From Gammaproteobacteria bacterium (GTDB lineage: Bacteria; Pseudomonadota; Gammaproteobacteria; Steroidobacterales; Steroidobacteraceae): 64,000 nucleotides of DNA. The position numbers and the translations under genes are program-made. Below are positions 35,035 through 44,494 of this stretch, one piece after another. Within the stretch, counting starts at the first letter, position 1. The number at the start of each line of letters is the position of its first letter. Location: assembly GCA_018970145.1 (NCBI GenBank), contig JAGWWY010000002.1, positions 248,001-312,000 on the forward strand. The letters are read 5' to 3'. Below the pieces are notes generated by a model. That model saw nothing but the letters and a program-made list of their open reading frames with translations. It was not told the DNA's origin and did no database searches.

Positions 35035-36450
35035 ATGAGCATTTTGCGCAACACACTCACCTCTCCGCTACCGGAATTCGAATACGCCATCGACGTCGCT
35101 GTGATCGGTGCCGGAGCCTGCGGACTGACCGCTGCGCTCGCGGCCCGTGATGCCGGTGCGGATGTCTTGGTGTTCGAGCGAGACAAGCGCCCCTGGGGCA
35201 GCACCTCGATGTCATTAGGGGCGGTGTGTGGCGTCGGCTCGAAGGAACAGCAACGCCACGGCATCGAAGATACTGCGGCGGCGTTTGTCGCCGACGTTAT
35301 GGCGAAAACCGCGCAGCGTGCAGACCGACGGCTTGCCCGATTGATCGGCGAGCGTAGCGGCGGCGTGCTCGATTGGCTCAACGAGACCCACCAAGTACCG
35401 CTCTTACTCGATGCGAAGTGGACCGGCCTTGGGCATTCGTCACGTCGCTTGCACATACCACCGGGGCGAAGCGGTGAGGAACTGCTCGCGCTGCTGCTCA
35501 ACGCCTGCGCCCGTGCCGGTGCCGAAGTGGTCACCGAAGCAACCGTCATCGCGCTGTATGCAAACGAGGCCCATCGAGTCGTCGGCCTAAAGATCGAGCG
35601 CCCCGGCGGCGTGATCGAGAATATCGGTTGCGGCGCGGTCGTGCTGGCCACCTGCGGCTTTGGCGGAAACGAGTCGATGATCGCGGAACACATCCCCGAA
35701 ATGCGCCACGCGCGTTACTTTGGTCACGAAGGTAATCGCGGCGACGGTATTCTTTGGGGCCTCGCGCTTGGGGCGGCGGCTGCCGACATGACGGCCTATC
35801 AAGGCCTCGGCACGCTGGCCGATCCGCAGCAGATTGTCGTGCCGCACCCTCTCATGATCGAGGGCGGCTTTCTGGTGAATGTCGAAGGTAAGCGCTTCAC
35901 CCACGAGCTCGCGAACATTTCGGGTATGTGCGTACCCGTGCTTGAGCAGCCCGAGGGTCGCGCCTGGGTCATCTTTGACGAACAACGACACCGCGCCTGT
36001 CTCGAGCACTCGGTCGAGCAGCGGCAACTCGCTGAGGTGGGTGCCATCAAGCGCGCCGACGATTGGGCGACGCTCGAGCAACTCTGTGGCTTGCCCGCCG
36101 GCTCGCTCGCTGCCGAAAATGCGCTGATCGATGCAGCGCGTGCAGCCGATCAAGAGGATCACCTCGGTCGATCGTTCAAATATCTCGCACCACTAACACC
36201 GCCGTTCTGCGCGGTACGCGTCACGGGTGCGCTCTTTCATACCCAAGGCGGGCTTTGTATCAACGAAAAAGCGCAGGTCGTCAGAACGGATGACTCTGCT
36301 CTGCCGAACCTGTACGCCGGCGGCGGCGCGGCGCGCAGTATTTCGGGCCCCGCCGTCACCGGTTATTTGCCGGCCGTGGGCTTGAGCATGGCGATCACGC
36401 TCGGCGCCATCGCGGGTAGCTCGGCGGCCGCGCACCGTATCAGCGGGTAG
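35035..36450 (+). CDS. FAD-dependent flavoprotein, fumarate reductase/FAD_binding_2 type
   Basis: The 471-residue protein has an N-terminal dinucleotide fold VIGAGACGLTAALAARDAGA (24-43) with VFERD ending the second strand, and a C-terminal FAD return segment, YAGGGAARSISGPAVTGYLP. A middle capping domain separates them. The family includes fumarate reductases and 3-ketosteroid dehydrogenases that reduce or form C=C bonds. There is no signal peptide, so it acts in the cytoplasm. It faces a b561-cytochrome c fusion gene at its 3' end with an 11-bp overlap. The substrate is unknown. Confidence 0.78.
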   Translation: MSILRNTLTSPLPEFEYAIDVAVIGAGACGLTAALAARDAGADVLVFERDKRPWGSTSMSLGAVCGVGSKEQQRHGIEDTAAAFVADVMAKTAQRADRRLARLIGERSGGVLDWLNETHQVPLLLDAKWTGLGHSSRRLHIPPGRSGEELLALLLNACARAGAEVVTEATVIALYANEAHRVVGLKIERPGGVIENIGCGAVVLATCGFGGNESMIAEHIPEMRHARYFGHEGNRGDGILWGLALGAAAADMTAYQGLGTLADPQQIVVPHPLMIEGGFLVNVEGKRFTHELANISGMCVPVLEQPEGRAWVIFDEQRHRACLEHSVEQRQLAEVGAIKRADDWATLEQLCGLPAGSLAAENALIDAARAADQEDHLGRSFKYLAPLTPPFCAVRVTGALFHTQGGLCINEKAQVVRTDDSALPNLYAGGGAARSISGPAVTGYLPAVGLSMAITLGAIAGSSAAAHRISG

Positions 36451-37534
36451 CGGCTTTCAAGGCCGATACAATCTGACGCCGATCTTCGGGATCCGTAATG
36501 GCTTTGTAGCGCATGCGATGTCGGCCACCTAAAAAACGCTCAGGATCGGCGATCAACTGCTCGATCGTCTGCTCGTCCCAGACCAGACCGTCACGCCCGG
36601 CCGATACGAAAGCGTCGCTATAGTAAAAACCGGCGGCACTCGCAGCGCGTCTGCCAAACACGCGGTGCAAATTGGGACCCACCGCATGCGGTCCGTTCGC
36701 CTCGAAACTGTGGCAAAAGCGGCACCACATGAAGTCCTGTTGTGCCTGACCGACGAGTGCCACCGGATTGATGGTGCCGGCATACGGATCGACCACCGGC
36801 GGCGGGCCTGAGGCGACTAGTTGCGCTGAGGTCGTAAACGGCACCACGCCGAAGATGCGATACGGCGCGTAAGCCGCGAGCGCCAACATCGCGAGAATGA
36901 CCACGGCGTGTGTGCCCTGCATCGGCAAACTGACTGACGTTGCCCCCGCGATCGCCAAACGCGGCCCGCTCTCGGACGACCATGGCACGGCGGGCAACAG
37001 TCGCCACGGTACGACCCGATAGCGCAAGGACTGCCAAAGACTGGTCAACACCGCGACACCAAATGCGAGGATGACCAGAAAACCCGTGGCGCTGTGCAGA
37101 TAGCCGAAGGTGACTGACAGTCGATAGCTCGCCGGCACGATCGCGGGCAACGTCACCCAACCGAACCAACTGACGGCGTGCCCTTCGCTCCAAGCGAACA
37201 GCGGACCGGTCACGACGAAGGCCGCAAGCGTCCACCACAACAACGCGACGATACGACGCGCGAATACATCGGCCGCTCGTGGCATGCGGCTTGAAAACAA
37301 CTCCGCTGGTAAGCGCGCAACCCACCAGGATCGAATCAACAACAAGACGAGCAGTGTCACCCCGTTCGAGATATGCAGGTGTTGCAACGCCTCACGTGCC
37401 GCTGTACCGCGCGGTGTCACGCCAACCTTGCTGGATTGGTACATCTGAAATAAAACCAACGCAAAGATGGCGACCGAGATCACTCTCAGCCAGCGGCGCT
37501 GCACACGACCGAAATGCATGTCGCTGGGTGTCAC
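36440..37534 (-). CDS. Cytochrome b561-type membrane protein fused to a class I cytochrome c domain
   Basis: The 364-residue protein has several membrane helices (about 17-34, 57-72, 98-115, 145-166, 208-224) with helix histidines at 52/54 and 147 that could ligate b heme. A periplasmic cytochrome c domain follows, with heme site CRFCH (271-275), GPNLHRVFGRRAASAAGFYYSD and M341 as a likely sixth ligand. It could carry electrons from quinol or the membrane to a periplasmic acceptor, or the reverse. It is the last gene after the transporter and serine hydrolase genes, with overlapping codons. Attachment of its c heme would need the Ccm system at the end of the window. Confidence 0.82.
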   Translation of the reverse strand: MTPSDMHFGRVQRRWLRVISVAIFALVLFQMYQSSKVGVTPRGTAAREALQHLHISNGVTLLVLLLIRSWWVARLPAELFSSRMPRAADVFARRIVALLWWTLAAFVVTGPLFAWSEGHAVSWFGWVTLPAIVPASYRLSVTFGYLHSATGFLVILAFGVAVLTSLWQSLRYRVVPWRLLPAVPWSSESGPRLAIAGATSVSLPMQGTHAVVILAMLALAAYAPYRIFGVVPFTTSAQLVASGPPPVVDPYAGTINPVALVGQAQQDFMWCRFCHSFEANGPHAVGPNLHRVFGRRAASAAGFYYSDAFVSAGRDGLVWDEQTIEQLIADPERFLGGRHRMRYKAITDPEDRRQIVSALKAATR

Positions 37535-38721
37535 GAGGAGGCTCCTTCATCAGCAGCGTGAATAATTAAGTTGATCAACGGCGCGTCGTCCCAATCGAGG
37601 CGCGACACGCCGGTGCGCACGACGATCAAATCACGAGAGGGAACGACGTAAACACGCTGTCCACCGAAACCGTCGATGTAATAGATGTCGTCAGCCAAAA
37701 ATCTCTCCGAGTGGAACGCCTTGACCGAGTAGTCGTTGTACTTACGTTCCTTCTGCGCTGGAGAGCCCAACCACAGGTGCATACCAAAGTTGGGATTCGT
37801 TGGACTGGGTGTCTTCATCGCCACAACCCACTCGCTCGCGACCAATTGGCGCTCGCCCACCCTGCCATCGGCCTCAAGTAATAACCCCACCCGCAACCAG
37901 TCGCGCGCACTGGCGAACAAACAGCAAAAGCCCCGCGGCGTGCCACCCTCTCGATCCATCCACAAACCGGCCTCCGCGGCTCCCAACGGCTGCCAAAGGC
38001 GCGACGCGAGATAATCGGCGTAGCGCTGCCCCGTCGCTCGCTCGAGTAACATCAACAACAGTTGCGAACTGGCATTGTTGTACTCGAAATAAGTGCCGGG
38101 TGCGCGTGAGTAACCCAACGACAGGACCGCACCCGGCAAGTCGGAACCGAGTAACAACCTAGTCGCCTTCCAGGTTCCGAAGCGCGGCAACTCGATGCCG
38201 CTCTGCATGCGCAGCAGATCTTCCACGGTCACATCGCGGCGTGCATCGCCTTGCCATTCGGTCAGCCAACGAGACGCTCGACTATCTAGGGAGGGAATCA
38301 CGCCGTCGGTCACCGCTGCGCCGATCGCGAGCGCGAGCACCGTCTTGTGCATCGAGTTCGGGTTGGTTCGCGTCGTCGCATCGAATGGCGGCCAATACTT
38401 CTCGTAACGCAGCGCACCCCGATGCCAGACGAGTAGCGCGACGGAACTTGTCTTTGAGGCGAGCGCTTCGGCCGCAGCGAGCGGTTGCGCCGCGAGCGTC
38501 GTCGGCGCGGCGGTCGGAATATCAGTAACCTGCCGCGCACCCATCACACGGGCTTGTGGCTGCGACAAATAAACACGGGTCGGCTCATCCAACGGTTGTC
38601 CGAACACGAGGTTGCGCAGCACAGAGGGATCGGCAATCCAAATCGTCGTCGGCAAGACGATCGCGACCAACAGCGCGAGCGCCAGGGTGCCTTTCAATAA
38701 GCGCCATATCCAACGCATCAC
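37531..38721 (-). CDS. Serine hydrolase of the beta-lactamase/penicillin-binding fold (class C-like)
   Basis: The 396-residue protein has an N-terminal membrane anchor or signal (about 9-29) and a beta-lactamase-fold domain. It carries the SxxK nucleophile motif SMHK (S123 to K126) and a YxN motif YNN (214-216). The family includes esterases, carboxypeptidases and lactonases as well as AmpC; the setting between a GPH transporter and a cytochrome points away from antibiotic resistance. It would act on the periplasmic side and could hydrolyse an ester or amide before uptake. It overlaps both neighbours by four bases. Confidence 0.78.
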   Translation of the reverse strand: MMRWIWRLLKGTLALALLVAIVLPTTIWIADPSVLRNLVFGQPLDEPTRVYLSQPQARVMGARQVTDIPTAAPTTLAAQPLAAAEALASKTSSVALLVWHRGALRYEKYWPPFDATTRTNPNSMHKTVLALAIGAAVTDGVIPSLDSRASRWLTEWQGDARRDVTVEDLLRMQSGIELPRFGTWKATRLLLGSDLPGAVLSLGYSRAPGTYFEYNNASSQLLLMLLERATGQRYADYLASRLWQPLGAAEAGLWMDREGGTPRGFCCLFASARDWLRVGLLLEADGRVGERQLVASEWVVAMKTPSPTNPNFGMHLWLGSPAQKERKYNDYSVKAFHSERFLADDIYYIDGFGGQRVYVVPSRDLIVVRTGVSRLDWDDAPLINLIIHAADEGASS

Positions 38722-40067
38722 ACATGCCTCCGCTGCGAGCGCCGCTGCTCCAATTTTTGGCGTATCTCAGCATGACTCGCCGCATCGATCGGATATCGCC
38801 ACATGATCAAAATCGGCAACATCAGCAGTCCTGCCGGTAACCAAGCTGCACCAAGTCGCACTCCGAGCTCAACCTCGCTCGTCAAGACCTGACTCATGCC
38901 TTGGTAGCCGAACCACGACAGAAAGCTGAGCCCGGCGAACAGACCAAGGCCCATGCCGAATTTAAAAGTGGAGGCGAGAAACGCCATGTGTCCGCCCATC
39001 TTCGCCGTACCGCTCGCCAGTTCGTCCGCATCAACCGCATCGGCGGTCATCGCAGGCGGCGTGATCATCGTGCCGCCATTACCGAAAGCCATCAGCACGT
39101 TAGACAGCAACACCGGCCACACCACCGCTGCAGGCACGAAGAAGATCGAGATGTAGGCCGCGGCCGTGACCAGATTGGCGAGGCAGTAGGCTCGATGCTT
39201 TCCAAGGCGTCCGGCGATGGGCACCCACAGCGGCGCGAGCACCACCGCCGCAACGGTGTTGACGAGCGCAACGGTCAACACATGTTGCTGCAGACCGAGC
39301 GCCTGTGAAATCAGGATGGGTTGGACGCCAAAATAAATTCCCATGGTAAAGCGATCAATCGAATACGCGATCGCCAATCGTCGAAAAGGCGCATTGCCGG
39401 CGAGTATCCCGAGCAACTCACCCCAGCCGGGCGTGCGCTCGTCGTGCGCTGGCTGGGTCGGCACCTGCGAAAAGCACCACAGCACCGCAATTGGTAAGAA
39501 CACGACGAAGAAAACGCCGACCGCAGCGACGATCTGCGCATAGCTCGGAAACGACACGCCCTTGAACCAGATCCAATAAAAGATACCGACGGCGGTCGCG
39601 CAAAGAAATCCGACAAAAGCGCCACTCTCGCGATAGCCAGCGATGCGAGTGCGTTCGGCGTAATCACCCGACAGCTCGCCACCCCAGCTCTGATGCGGCA
39701 CATAGATCATCGTCCAACCCGCGTAGAACAGCATCAGCCAGAACAACAGGTAAAATGGCGACGCACCCGAGGGCGGTTGCAACAGAAACCACGCGGCGAT
39801 GATCGACACCGGCATACCGAGAAGCATCCAGAGACGACGGCGTCCCAAACGGGACCGCGTTCGATCGGAAAGAGCGCCGATCACCGGATCGATGATCGCC
39901 TCCCAAAAGCGCCCGACCGCAAAGATCGTCGCGACCGTGAGGGCTACCATGCCAACCTCCGGCGAGTAGTAGACCGGCGGCAAAAAGTTATAAAGCGGAA
40001 CGAGCATGGCTTGCAGCGCCACAGTCGGCGCCGCGTAAGCCAGCAACTGGCGACGGCTGAGTGACAC
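38718..40067 (-). CDS. GPH-family sugar/cation symporter-like MFS transporter
   Basis: The 449-residue protein has about 12 helices and the GPH signature AIIDPVIGALSDRTRSRLGR (71-90 region), as in MelB. GPH members import glycosides, glucuronides and related compounds with sodium or protons. The GTG at 40067 has an AGGGGGT element just upstream and gives the normal N-terminus; the longer frame runs through the IclR promoter into that gene. It diverges from the IclR regulator, a likely controller. The downstream serine hydrolase overlaps it and may act on the same compound. Confidence 0.8.
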   Translation of the reverse strand: MSLSRRQLLAYAAPTVALQAMLVPLYNFLPPVYYSPEVGMVALTVATIFAVGRFWEAIIDPVIGALSDRTRSRLGRRRLWMLLGMPVSIIAAWFLLQPPSGASPFYLLFWLMLFYAGWTMIYVPHQSWGGELSGDYAERTRIAGYRESGAFVGFLCATAVGIFYWIWFKGVSFPSYAQIVAAVGVFFVVFLPIAVLWCFSQVPTQPAHDERTPGWGELLGILAGNAPFRRLAIAYSIDRFTMGIYFGVQPILISQALGLQQHVLTVALVNTVAAVVLAPLWVPIAGRLGKHRAYCLANLVTAAAYISIFFVPAAVVWPVLLSNVLMAFGNGGTMITPPAMTADAVDADELASGTAKMGGHMAFLASTFKFGMGLGLFAGLSFLSWFGYQGMSQVLTSEVELGVRLGAAWLPAGLLMLPILIMWRYPIDAASHAEIRQKLEQRRSQRRHV

Positions 40068-40279
40068 GAAACCCCCTGTTCGATCCCGCACCGAAACTAA
40101 ACTCCCAATCGCAGCGGGGCCGACAACAGCGCACTTGAACCACCACCAGATGATCACGCTACGGACAGAAACCCTTATTCGGCGCTCAATCCAACCCTCG
40201 GGCAGCGTCCACCCGTTGGACATCCTCGGCGGCTCCGGCCTAGACTCAGGCAGAGCTGGGGTTTTCAACGGGGGTTGAC
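40068..40279. promoter_or_regulatory. Divergent control region between the GPH transporter and IclR genes
   Basis: At 212 bp this is the largest gap in the window. It contains a 6-bp inverted pair tccaac/gttgga (40190-40195 and 40215-40220) separated by 19 bp, and a G-rich Shine-Dalgarno (GGGGG) before the IclR ATG. IclR regulators commonly bind such divergent gaps. The inverted pair is short and could be chance. I see no small open reading frame worth calling. Confidence 0.4.
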
Positions 40280-41098
40280 ATGGAATCCACTCGACCGATC
40301 CGCGCACTCATTCGCGGCCTTGATGCTTTGACTGTTCTCAATCTTCGCAACGGGGCGACCGTCTCCGAAGTGGCGCAGGAAATTCGCTTACCGCGAACGA
40401 CCACTTACCGCATTCTCGAAACCTTGAGTCATGCCGGCTTCGTCTATCGCGATGCCACAGATGATCGGTATCGCCTGACGATCATGGTGCGTGGCCTCTC
40501 TGATGGTTACGACGATGAAGCCTGGGTCACGCAGATCGCTCGTCCTTTCATCCACGAGCTTGGCAAAGACATCGTCTGGCCGGTGGCGATCGCCTCGCTC
40601 TCGGGAACGACCATGATGGTGCGCGAGTCGACCGATCATCGCAGCCCGTTGGCGGTGGAACGCTATTCCGCCGGATTTCGCGTGCCACTGTTGCTGTCGT
40701 CGTCGGGACGCGTCTATCTCGCCTTCTCGCCACCGACGCAGCGTGAGTCGCTGCTTGATATTCTCGGCCGCTCCAACAAGGAAGAGGATGCCCTCGCACG
40801 AAATCGACCGGAGCTCATGAAGCTGCTGAACGATGTCCGGATGCAGGGCTACGCCTCGGCTGTCAGGCAGCGTCGGGTGTCCGACGAGATCAGCATGGCT
40901 GTGCCGATTTTGATCGACGATCGCGTGTTGGCGGCGGTCAGCATTCGTTTCAGCGGCACCGCGGTGCCTTTGAAGCTCGGCGTTGAGCGTTTCCTACCGA
41001 AGCTACGAGAGACGGCCAACAAAATTCGACAAAGCTTCGTTGAGCAGCAACGTGAGACACCGCCGCCACTGCGCGCCGTCGGTAACTCGCGGGGTTGA
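40280..41098 (+). CDS. IclR-family transcriptional regulator
   Basis: The 272-residue protein has an N-terminal winged helix-turn-helix (about 10-70) with TVSEVAQEIRLPRTTTYRIL, and a C-terminal IclR ligand-binding domain with PLLLSSSGRVYLAF and ISMAVPI. IclR proteins often control aromatic or glyoxylate catabolism in response to a pathway metabolite. It diverges from the GPH transporter and lies two bases before a FAD-linked oxidoreductase, so it probably controls one or both. It looks most like the MhpR-type branch, an assignment made from general pattern only. Confidence 0.88.
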   Translation: MESTRPIRALIRGLDALTVLNLRNGATVSEVAQEIRLPRTTTYRILETLSHAGFVYRDATDDRYRLTIMVRGLSDGYDDEAWVTQIARPFIHELGKDIVWPVAIASLSGTTMMVRESTDHRSPLAVERYSAGFRVPLLLSSSGRVYLAFSPPTQRESLLDILGRSNKEEDALARNRPELMKLLNDVRMQGYASAVRQRRVSDEISMAVPILIDDRVLAAVSIRFSGTAVPLKLGVERFLPKLRETANKIRQSFVEQQRETPPPLRAVGNSRG

Positions 41099-41100
41099 AC

Positions 41101-42690
41101 ATGAACGCTAACCCTGCGATGGAATCGACCAGAACGGCCTTACTACGACAGTTACATTCGTTGCTGGGCAACGAGCACGTCGTGACGGACCCGGCCGAGT
41201 GCGAGTTTTATTCGACTGACATCTACCGCAGTGGCGAGTTAGCCATGGCGATCGTTCGACCGGGCAGCAGCGCCGATGTCGCGCAGATCGTGCAACTCTC
41301 GGTAGCCGCCGGCGTCTCGGTTGTCCCGCGCGGCGGCGGCGCCTCGTATACAGATGGATACGCACCCGCCGAGCGCGAGTCGATCTTGATCGACACCTCG
41401 CGCATGGATCGCATCCTCGAGCTCAACGAGCGCGATGGATACGTGATCGTCGAGGTGGGCGTGACGTGGGCGAAGCTCAACGAAACGCTCGCGGCGAAAG
41501 GACTGCGCACGCCATTCTTTGGTCCATTCTCCGGGCTCGCCGCCACGGTCGGTGGCTCGCTGTCGCAGAACAGTGTGACCTGGGGAACCGGCGTCTTCGG
41601 TGTCTCGGGTGAGACGACGCTCTGCGTCGAAGTCGTACTCGGCGATGGCCGTGTCGTGCGCACAGGCTCTTGGGGCGCCGCGAACGGAGTTCCGTTCATG
41701 CGCTCGTATGGTCCAGACTTAACCGGTCTTTTCATGGGTGATTGCGGCGCCCTCGGCGTGAAAACCGCCGTTGCCTTACGCCTCATGCGGCGTAACGCCG
41801 TGGTGATGGGGCTGTCGTTCGGATTCCCGGATTTCGCGAGTCTCGCCGCAGGGATGGAAGCGGCCGCGAAGGAGGGACTCAACCTGACCAATTTCGGGCT
41901 CGACCCCGCACTCCAACAGGGACAGCTCGGCAAGGCCGATCGTGCCACGGCCATCCAATCGGCGCTCGCGGTGTGGAGAACCTCGCGCGGTCTCGCCGAT
42001 GGCGTGCGGCAACTCGTGAAGATGGCGCTCGCCGGTCGTCGCTTCCTCGATGGTGCCGTGTTCTCGGCCCACTGGATCGTCGATGGTCTCGATGATGTGA
42101 GCTGCCGCGCCGCCGTCGCCCGCTTGCGCTCAAGTCTGCAGCCCTTTGGCGCGGAAGTGCCGGCTACCGTGCCGACGGTGGCCAACGCGATGCCGTTCAT
42201 GCCGCTGTATAACGTGCGCAGTCCGCGCGGTGAGCGCTGGGTACCCATCCACGGTTTGTTGCCTTTCTCGAAGGTGGAGGCGTTCCGTGCCGACCTCACC
42301 CACTATTACGCGGAACACGAAGCCGATATGAAGCGCCTGAAAATCCGCTCCGGCGCCATGTTCATGACGGTGGCTACCAACGCGTTCTTGTACGAGCCGG
42401 TGTTTTATTGGGAAGACGGCTACAACGCCACTCAATCTCGACTGATGCCCGAGGGATATCAAGCGACCTTGCCGCAATTCCCGGACAATCCGGAAGGGCG
42501 CGCGCTGGTCGATAAGATGAAGCATGGCATCGCCGACATCTTCCAGCGACACGGCGCCGCCCATTTGCAGATTGGCAAGTTCTATCCATACCTGCGTGGT
42601 CGCGAGCCGAACAACGCAGCCTTGATCCGCAACCTCAAGCAGCTGGTCGACCCTCAACGCCGGCTTAACCCGGGCGCTCTGGGCCTGTAG
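41101..42690 (+). CDS. FAD-linked oxidoreductase of the VAO/PCMH family (copy 2)
   Basis: The 529-residue flavoprotein is related throughout to the protein at 33336: VVPRGGGASYTDGYAP (74-89), TVGGSLSQNS, CGALGVKT and the end VDPQRRLNPGALGL match it closely. The conserved pieces DIYRSGEL and RGERWVPIHG are shared as well. It lies two bases after the iclR-type gene and 42 bp before etfB, so its electrons may pass to electron-transfer flavoprotein, as for some D-2-hydroxyacid dehydrogenases of this fold. The ATG at 41101 was chosen; an in-frame TTG overlapping the IclR stop would add two residues. Confidence 0.82.
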   Translation: MNANPAMESTRTALLRQLHSLLGNEHVVTDPAECEFYSTDIYRSGELAMAIVRPGSSADVAQIVQLSVAAGVSVVPRGGGASYTDGYAPAERESILIDTSRMDRILELNERDGYVIVEVGVTWAKLNETLAAKGLRTPFFGPFSGLAATVGGSLSQNSVTWGTGVFGVSGETTLCVEVVLGDGRVVRTGSWGAANGVPFMRSYGPDLTGLFMGDCGALGVKTAVALRLMRRNAVVMGLSFGFPDFASLAAGMEAAAKEGLNLTNFGLDPALQQGQLGKADRATAIQSALAVWRTSRGLADGVRQLVKMALAGRRFLDGAVFSAHWIVDGLDDVSCRAAVARLRSSLQPFGAEVPATVPTVANAMPFMPLYNVRSPRGERWVPIHGLLPFSKVEAFRADLTHYYAEHEADMKRLKIRSGAMFMTVATNAFLYEPVFYWEDGYNATQSRLMPEGYQATLPQFPDNPEGRALVDKMKHGIADIFQRHGAAHLQIGKFYPYLRGREPNNAALIRNLKQLVDPQRRLNPGALGL

Positions 42691-42732
42691 AATAGCGGGC
42701 TGTTCGAAGCTCGCAGCGGAGTCTTTCTCGCG

Positions 42733-43482
42733 ATGAAACGCATTCTGGTCTCCATCAAACGCGTCGTGGATTACAACGTCCGTATTCGGGTCAAGCCCGA
42801 CGGCTCGGGGGTCATCACCGATGGCGTCAAGATGAGCATTAATCCGTTCGATGAAATTGCGCTCGAAGAAGCGCTGCGGATCAAAGAAAAGGGTCTCGCT
42901 GAGGAAGTTGTGGCGGTGTCGATCGGCCCTGCCGATTGCCAACAACAGTTGCGCACGGCGCTGGCAATGGGCGCCGATCGCGCCATCCACGTTCAGACCG
43001 ATGCCATCATTGAACCGTTGACTGCCGCACAAGTGCTCAAGGCTCTCGCCGATCGCGAACAACCCATACTCGCGATCCTCGGCAAGCAAGCGATCGATGA
43101 CGACTGCAGCCAAACGGGTCAAATGTTGGCGGCGCTGTGGCAACGCCCGCAGGCGACCTTCGCCTCGAAAGTTGAGGTCGATGGCGACAAGGCGCGAGTC
43201 ACCCGTGAGGTCGATGCAGGCCTCGAGACGCTGGAAGTGGACCTGCCAGCCGTGATCACCACGGATCTGCGTTTGAACGAACCGCGCTACGTCAAGCTGC
43301 CCGACATCATGAAGGCAAAGAAGAAACCCCTTGATAGCATCGAGCCCGCCTCGCTTGGCGTCACGCCGACCGAAGTCGTCAAGGCCGTGCACTTCGAACC
43401 GCCCGCGTCGCGCAGCAAGGGCAGCATGGTCAAGGATGCACAGGAACTCGTCGCGGCATTACGCAGCAAAGGATTAGTCTGA
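42733..43482 (+). CDS. etfB: Electron transfer flavoprotein subunit beta
   Basis: EtfB forms a dimer with EtfA that passes electrons from flavin dehydrogenases to the quinone pool via ETF-quinone oxidoreductase. The 249-residue protein has the family N-terminus KRILVSIKRVVDYN and the AMP-binding block LGKQAIDDDCSQTGQ (116-130). That block matches ordinary, non-bifurcating ETFs. The stop shares a base with the etfA start. Location after a FAD-linked dehydrogenase hints at a dedicated electron donor, but this could also be the cell's general ETF. Confidence 0.93.
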   Translation: MKRILVSIKRVVDYNVRIRVKPDGSGVITDGVKMSINPFDEIALEEALRIKEKGLAEEVVAVSIGPADCQQQLRTALAMGADRAIHVQTDAIIEPLTAAQVLKALADREQPILAILGKQAIDDDCSQTGQMLAALWQRPQATFASKVEVDGDKARVTREVDAGLETLEVDLPAVITTDLRLNEPRYVKLPDIMKAKKKPLDSIEPASLGVTPTEVVKAVHFEPPASRSKGSMVKDAQELVAALRSKGLV

Positions 43483-44435
43483 TGGCCAAGGTACTCATCG
43501 TCGCCGAACATGACGGCAGCAAGCTCAATCCGGCAACGGCCAAGTGCGTTGCCTGCGCCTCACAAATCGCGGGCGCCGAGATCAGTATCGCTGTGTTCGC
43601 CGCAAATCCGACCCCGGTCGCTGCGCAGGCTGCGGCGCTACAGGGCGTCGTACAAGTCCATACGGTCGCGCACCCGCTACACGCTCAGCCGATGGCAGCA
43701 ACGATCGCACCGCAACTAGCGGAGTTGGCCGCCGGTCATTCGCATGTCTTCGGACCGTCCACAACGTTCGGCAAGGATCTCATGCCGCGTGTGGCTGCGC
43801 TGCTCGGCGCGCCGCAGATTTCCGATGTCATGGCCGCCGAAAGCGCCACGCGCTTCAAGCGCCCGATCTACGCGGGCAACGCGATCATCACGGTCGAGAT
43901 TCCGGCGGATCGTCAAGTCGTCGCAACGGTGCGTGTCGCCTCCTATCAGCCTGTCGCCGCGCAGGCGGCGTCAGCGTCGATCGTGGCAGTCAATCCTGCC
44001 GCGTCGGTGCCCACGCACACGCGTTTCGTCTCGGTCACGGCCGCTCGTTCGGATCGCCCAGACCTGCAAACGGCTTCGAAGGTCGTCTCGGGTGGAAGAG
44101 CCCTCGGTAGCGCCGAGAACTTCCAAATCCTCTACTCGCTCGCGGATCGGCTCGGCGCCGCCGTCGGTGCTTCTCGTGCTGCCGTCGATGCGGGATACGC
44201 CGCCAACGACATGCAGGTTGGACAAACTGGCAAGATCATCGCGCCAGAGTTGTATCTGGCTTTCGGTATCTCCGGCGCTATCCAGCATCTCACCGGCATC
44301 AAGGATGCGCGGACCATCGTCGCGATCAACAAGGATGCCGAAGCGCCCATTTTCGAAGTGGCAGACATCGGTCTCGTCGGCGATTTGTTCCAGATCGTGC
44401 CGGAGATCGAGAAGCTGATCGCGCAGAGCAATTAA
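43482..44435 (+). CDS. etfA: Electron transfer flavoprotein subunit alpha
   Basis: The 317-residue protein binds the FAD of ETF. The C-terminal domain shows [42 protein letters not shown] and [21 protein letters not shown], the standard FAD-contact blocks. It is translationally coupled to etfB. It ends the plus-strand unit that begins with the IclR gene; the next gene is a separate MFS transporter. Confidence 0.95.
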   Translation: MAKVLIVAEHDGSKLNPATAKCVACASQIAGAEISIAVFAANPTPVAAQAAALQGVVQVHTVAHPLHAQPMAATIAPQLAELAAGHSHVFGPSTTFGKDLMPRVAALLGAPQISDVMAAESATRFKRPIYAGNAIITVEIPADRQVVATVRVASYQPVAAQAASASIVAVNPAASVPTHTRFVSVTAARSDRPDLQTASKVVSGGRALGSAENFQILYSLADRLGAAVGASRAAVDAGYAANDMQVGQTGKIIAPELYLAFGISGAIQHLTGIKDARTIVAINKDAEAPIFEVADIGLVGDLFQIVPEIEKLIAQSN

Positions 44436-44494
44436 TCATCGAGACGTCCGTCGGTGACAGATCGGCCGCGCCGCGTTGGGGCTTCATCATCCTC

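Noticed and set aside
35035-36450. 3-Ketosteroid dehydrogenase or steroid pathway marker
   Set aside because: The fold is shared by many flavoproteins and no other steroid-degradation genes are present.
37531-38721. Class C beta-lactamase resistance gene
   Set aside because: SxxK and YxN motifs occur in many serine hydrolases and the neighbours are a GPH transporter and a cytochrome.
40190-40220. IclR operator formed by tccaac and gttgga
   Set aside because: Six-base arms separated by 19 bp are too weak to call; listed only within the intergenic entry.
41223-43392. Two long minus-strand frames (358 and 420 codons) opposite the FAD dehydrogenase and etfB
   Set aside because: Both oppose well-supported genes and show arginine-rich, low-complexity translation without a known domain.
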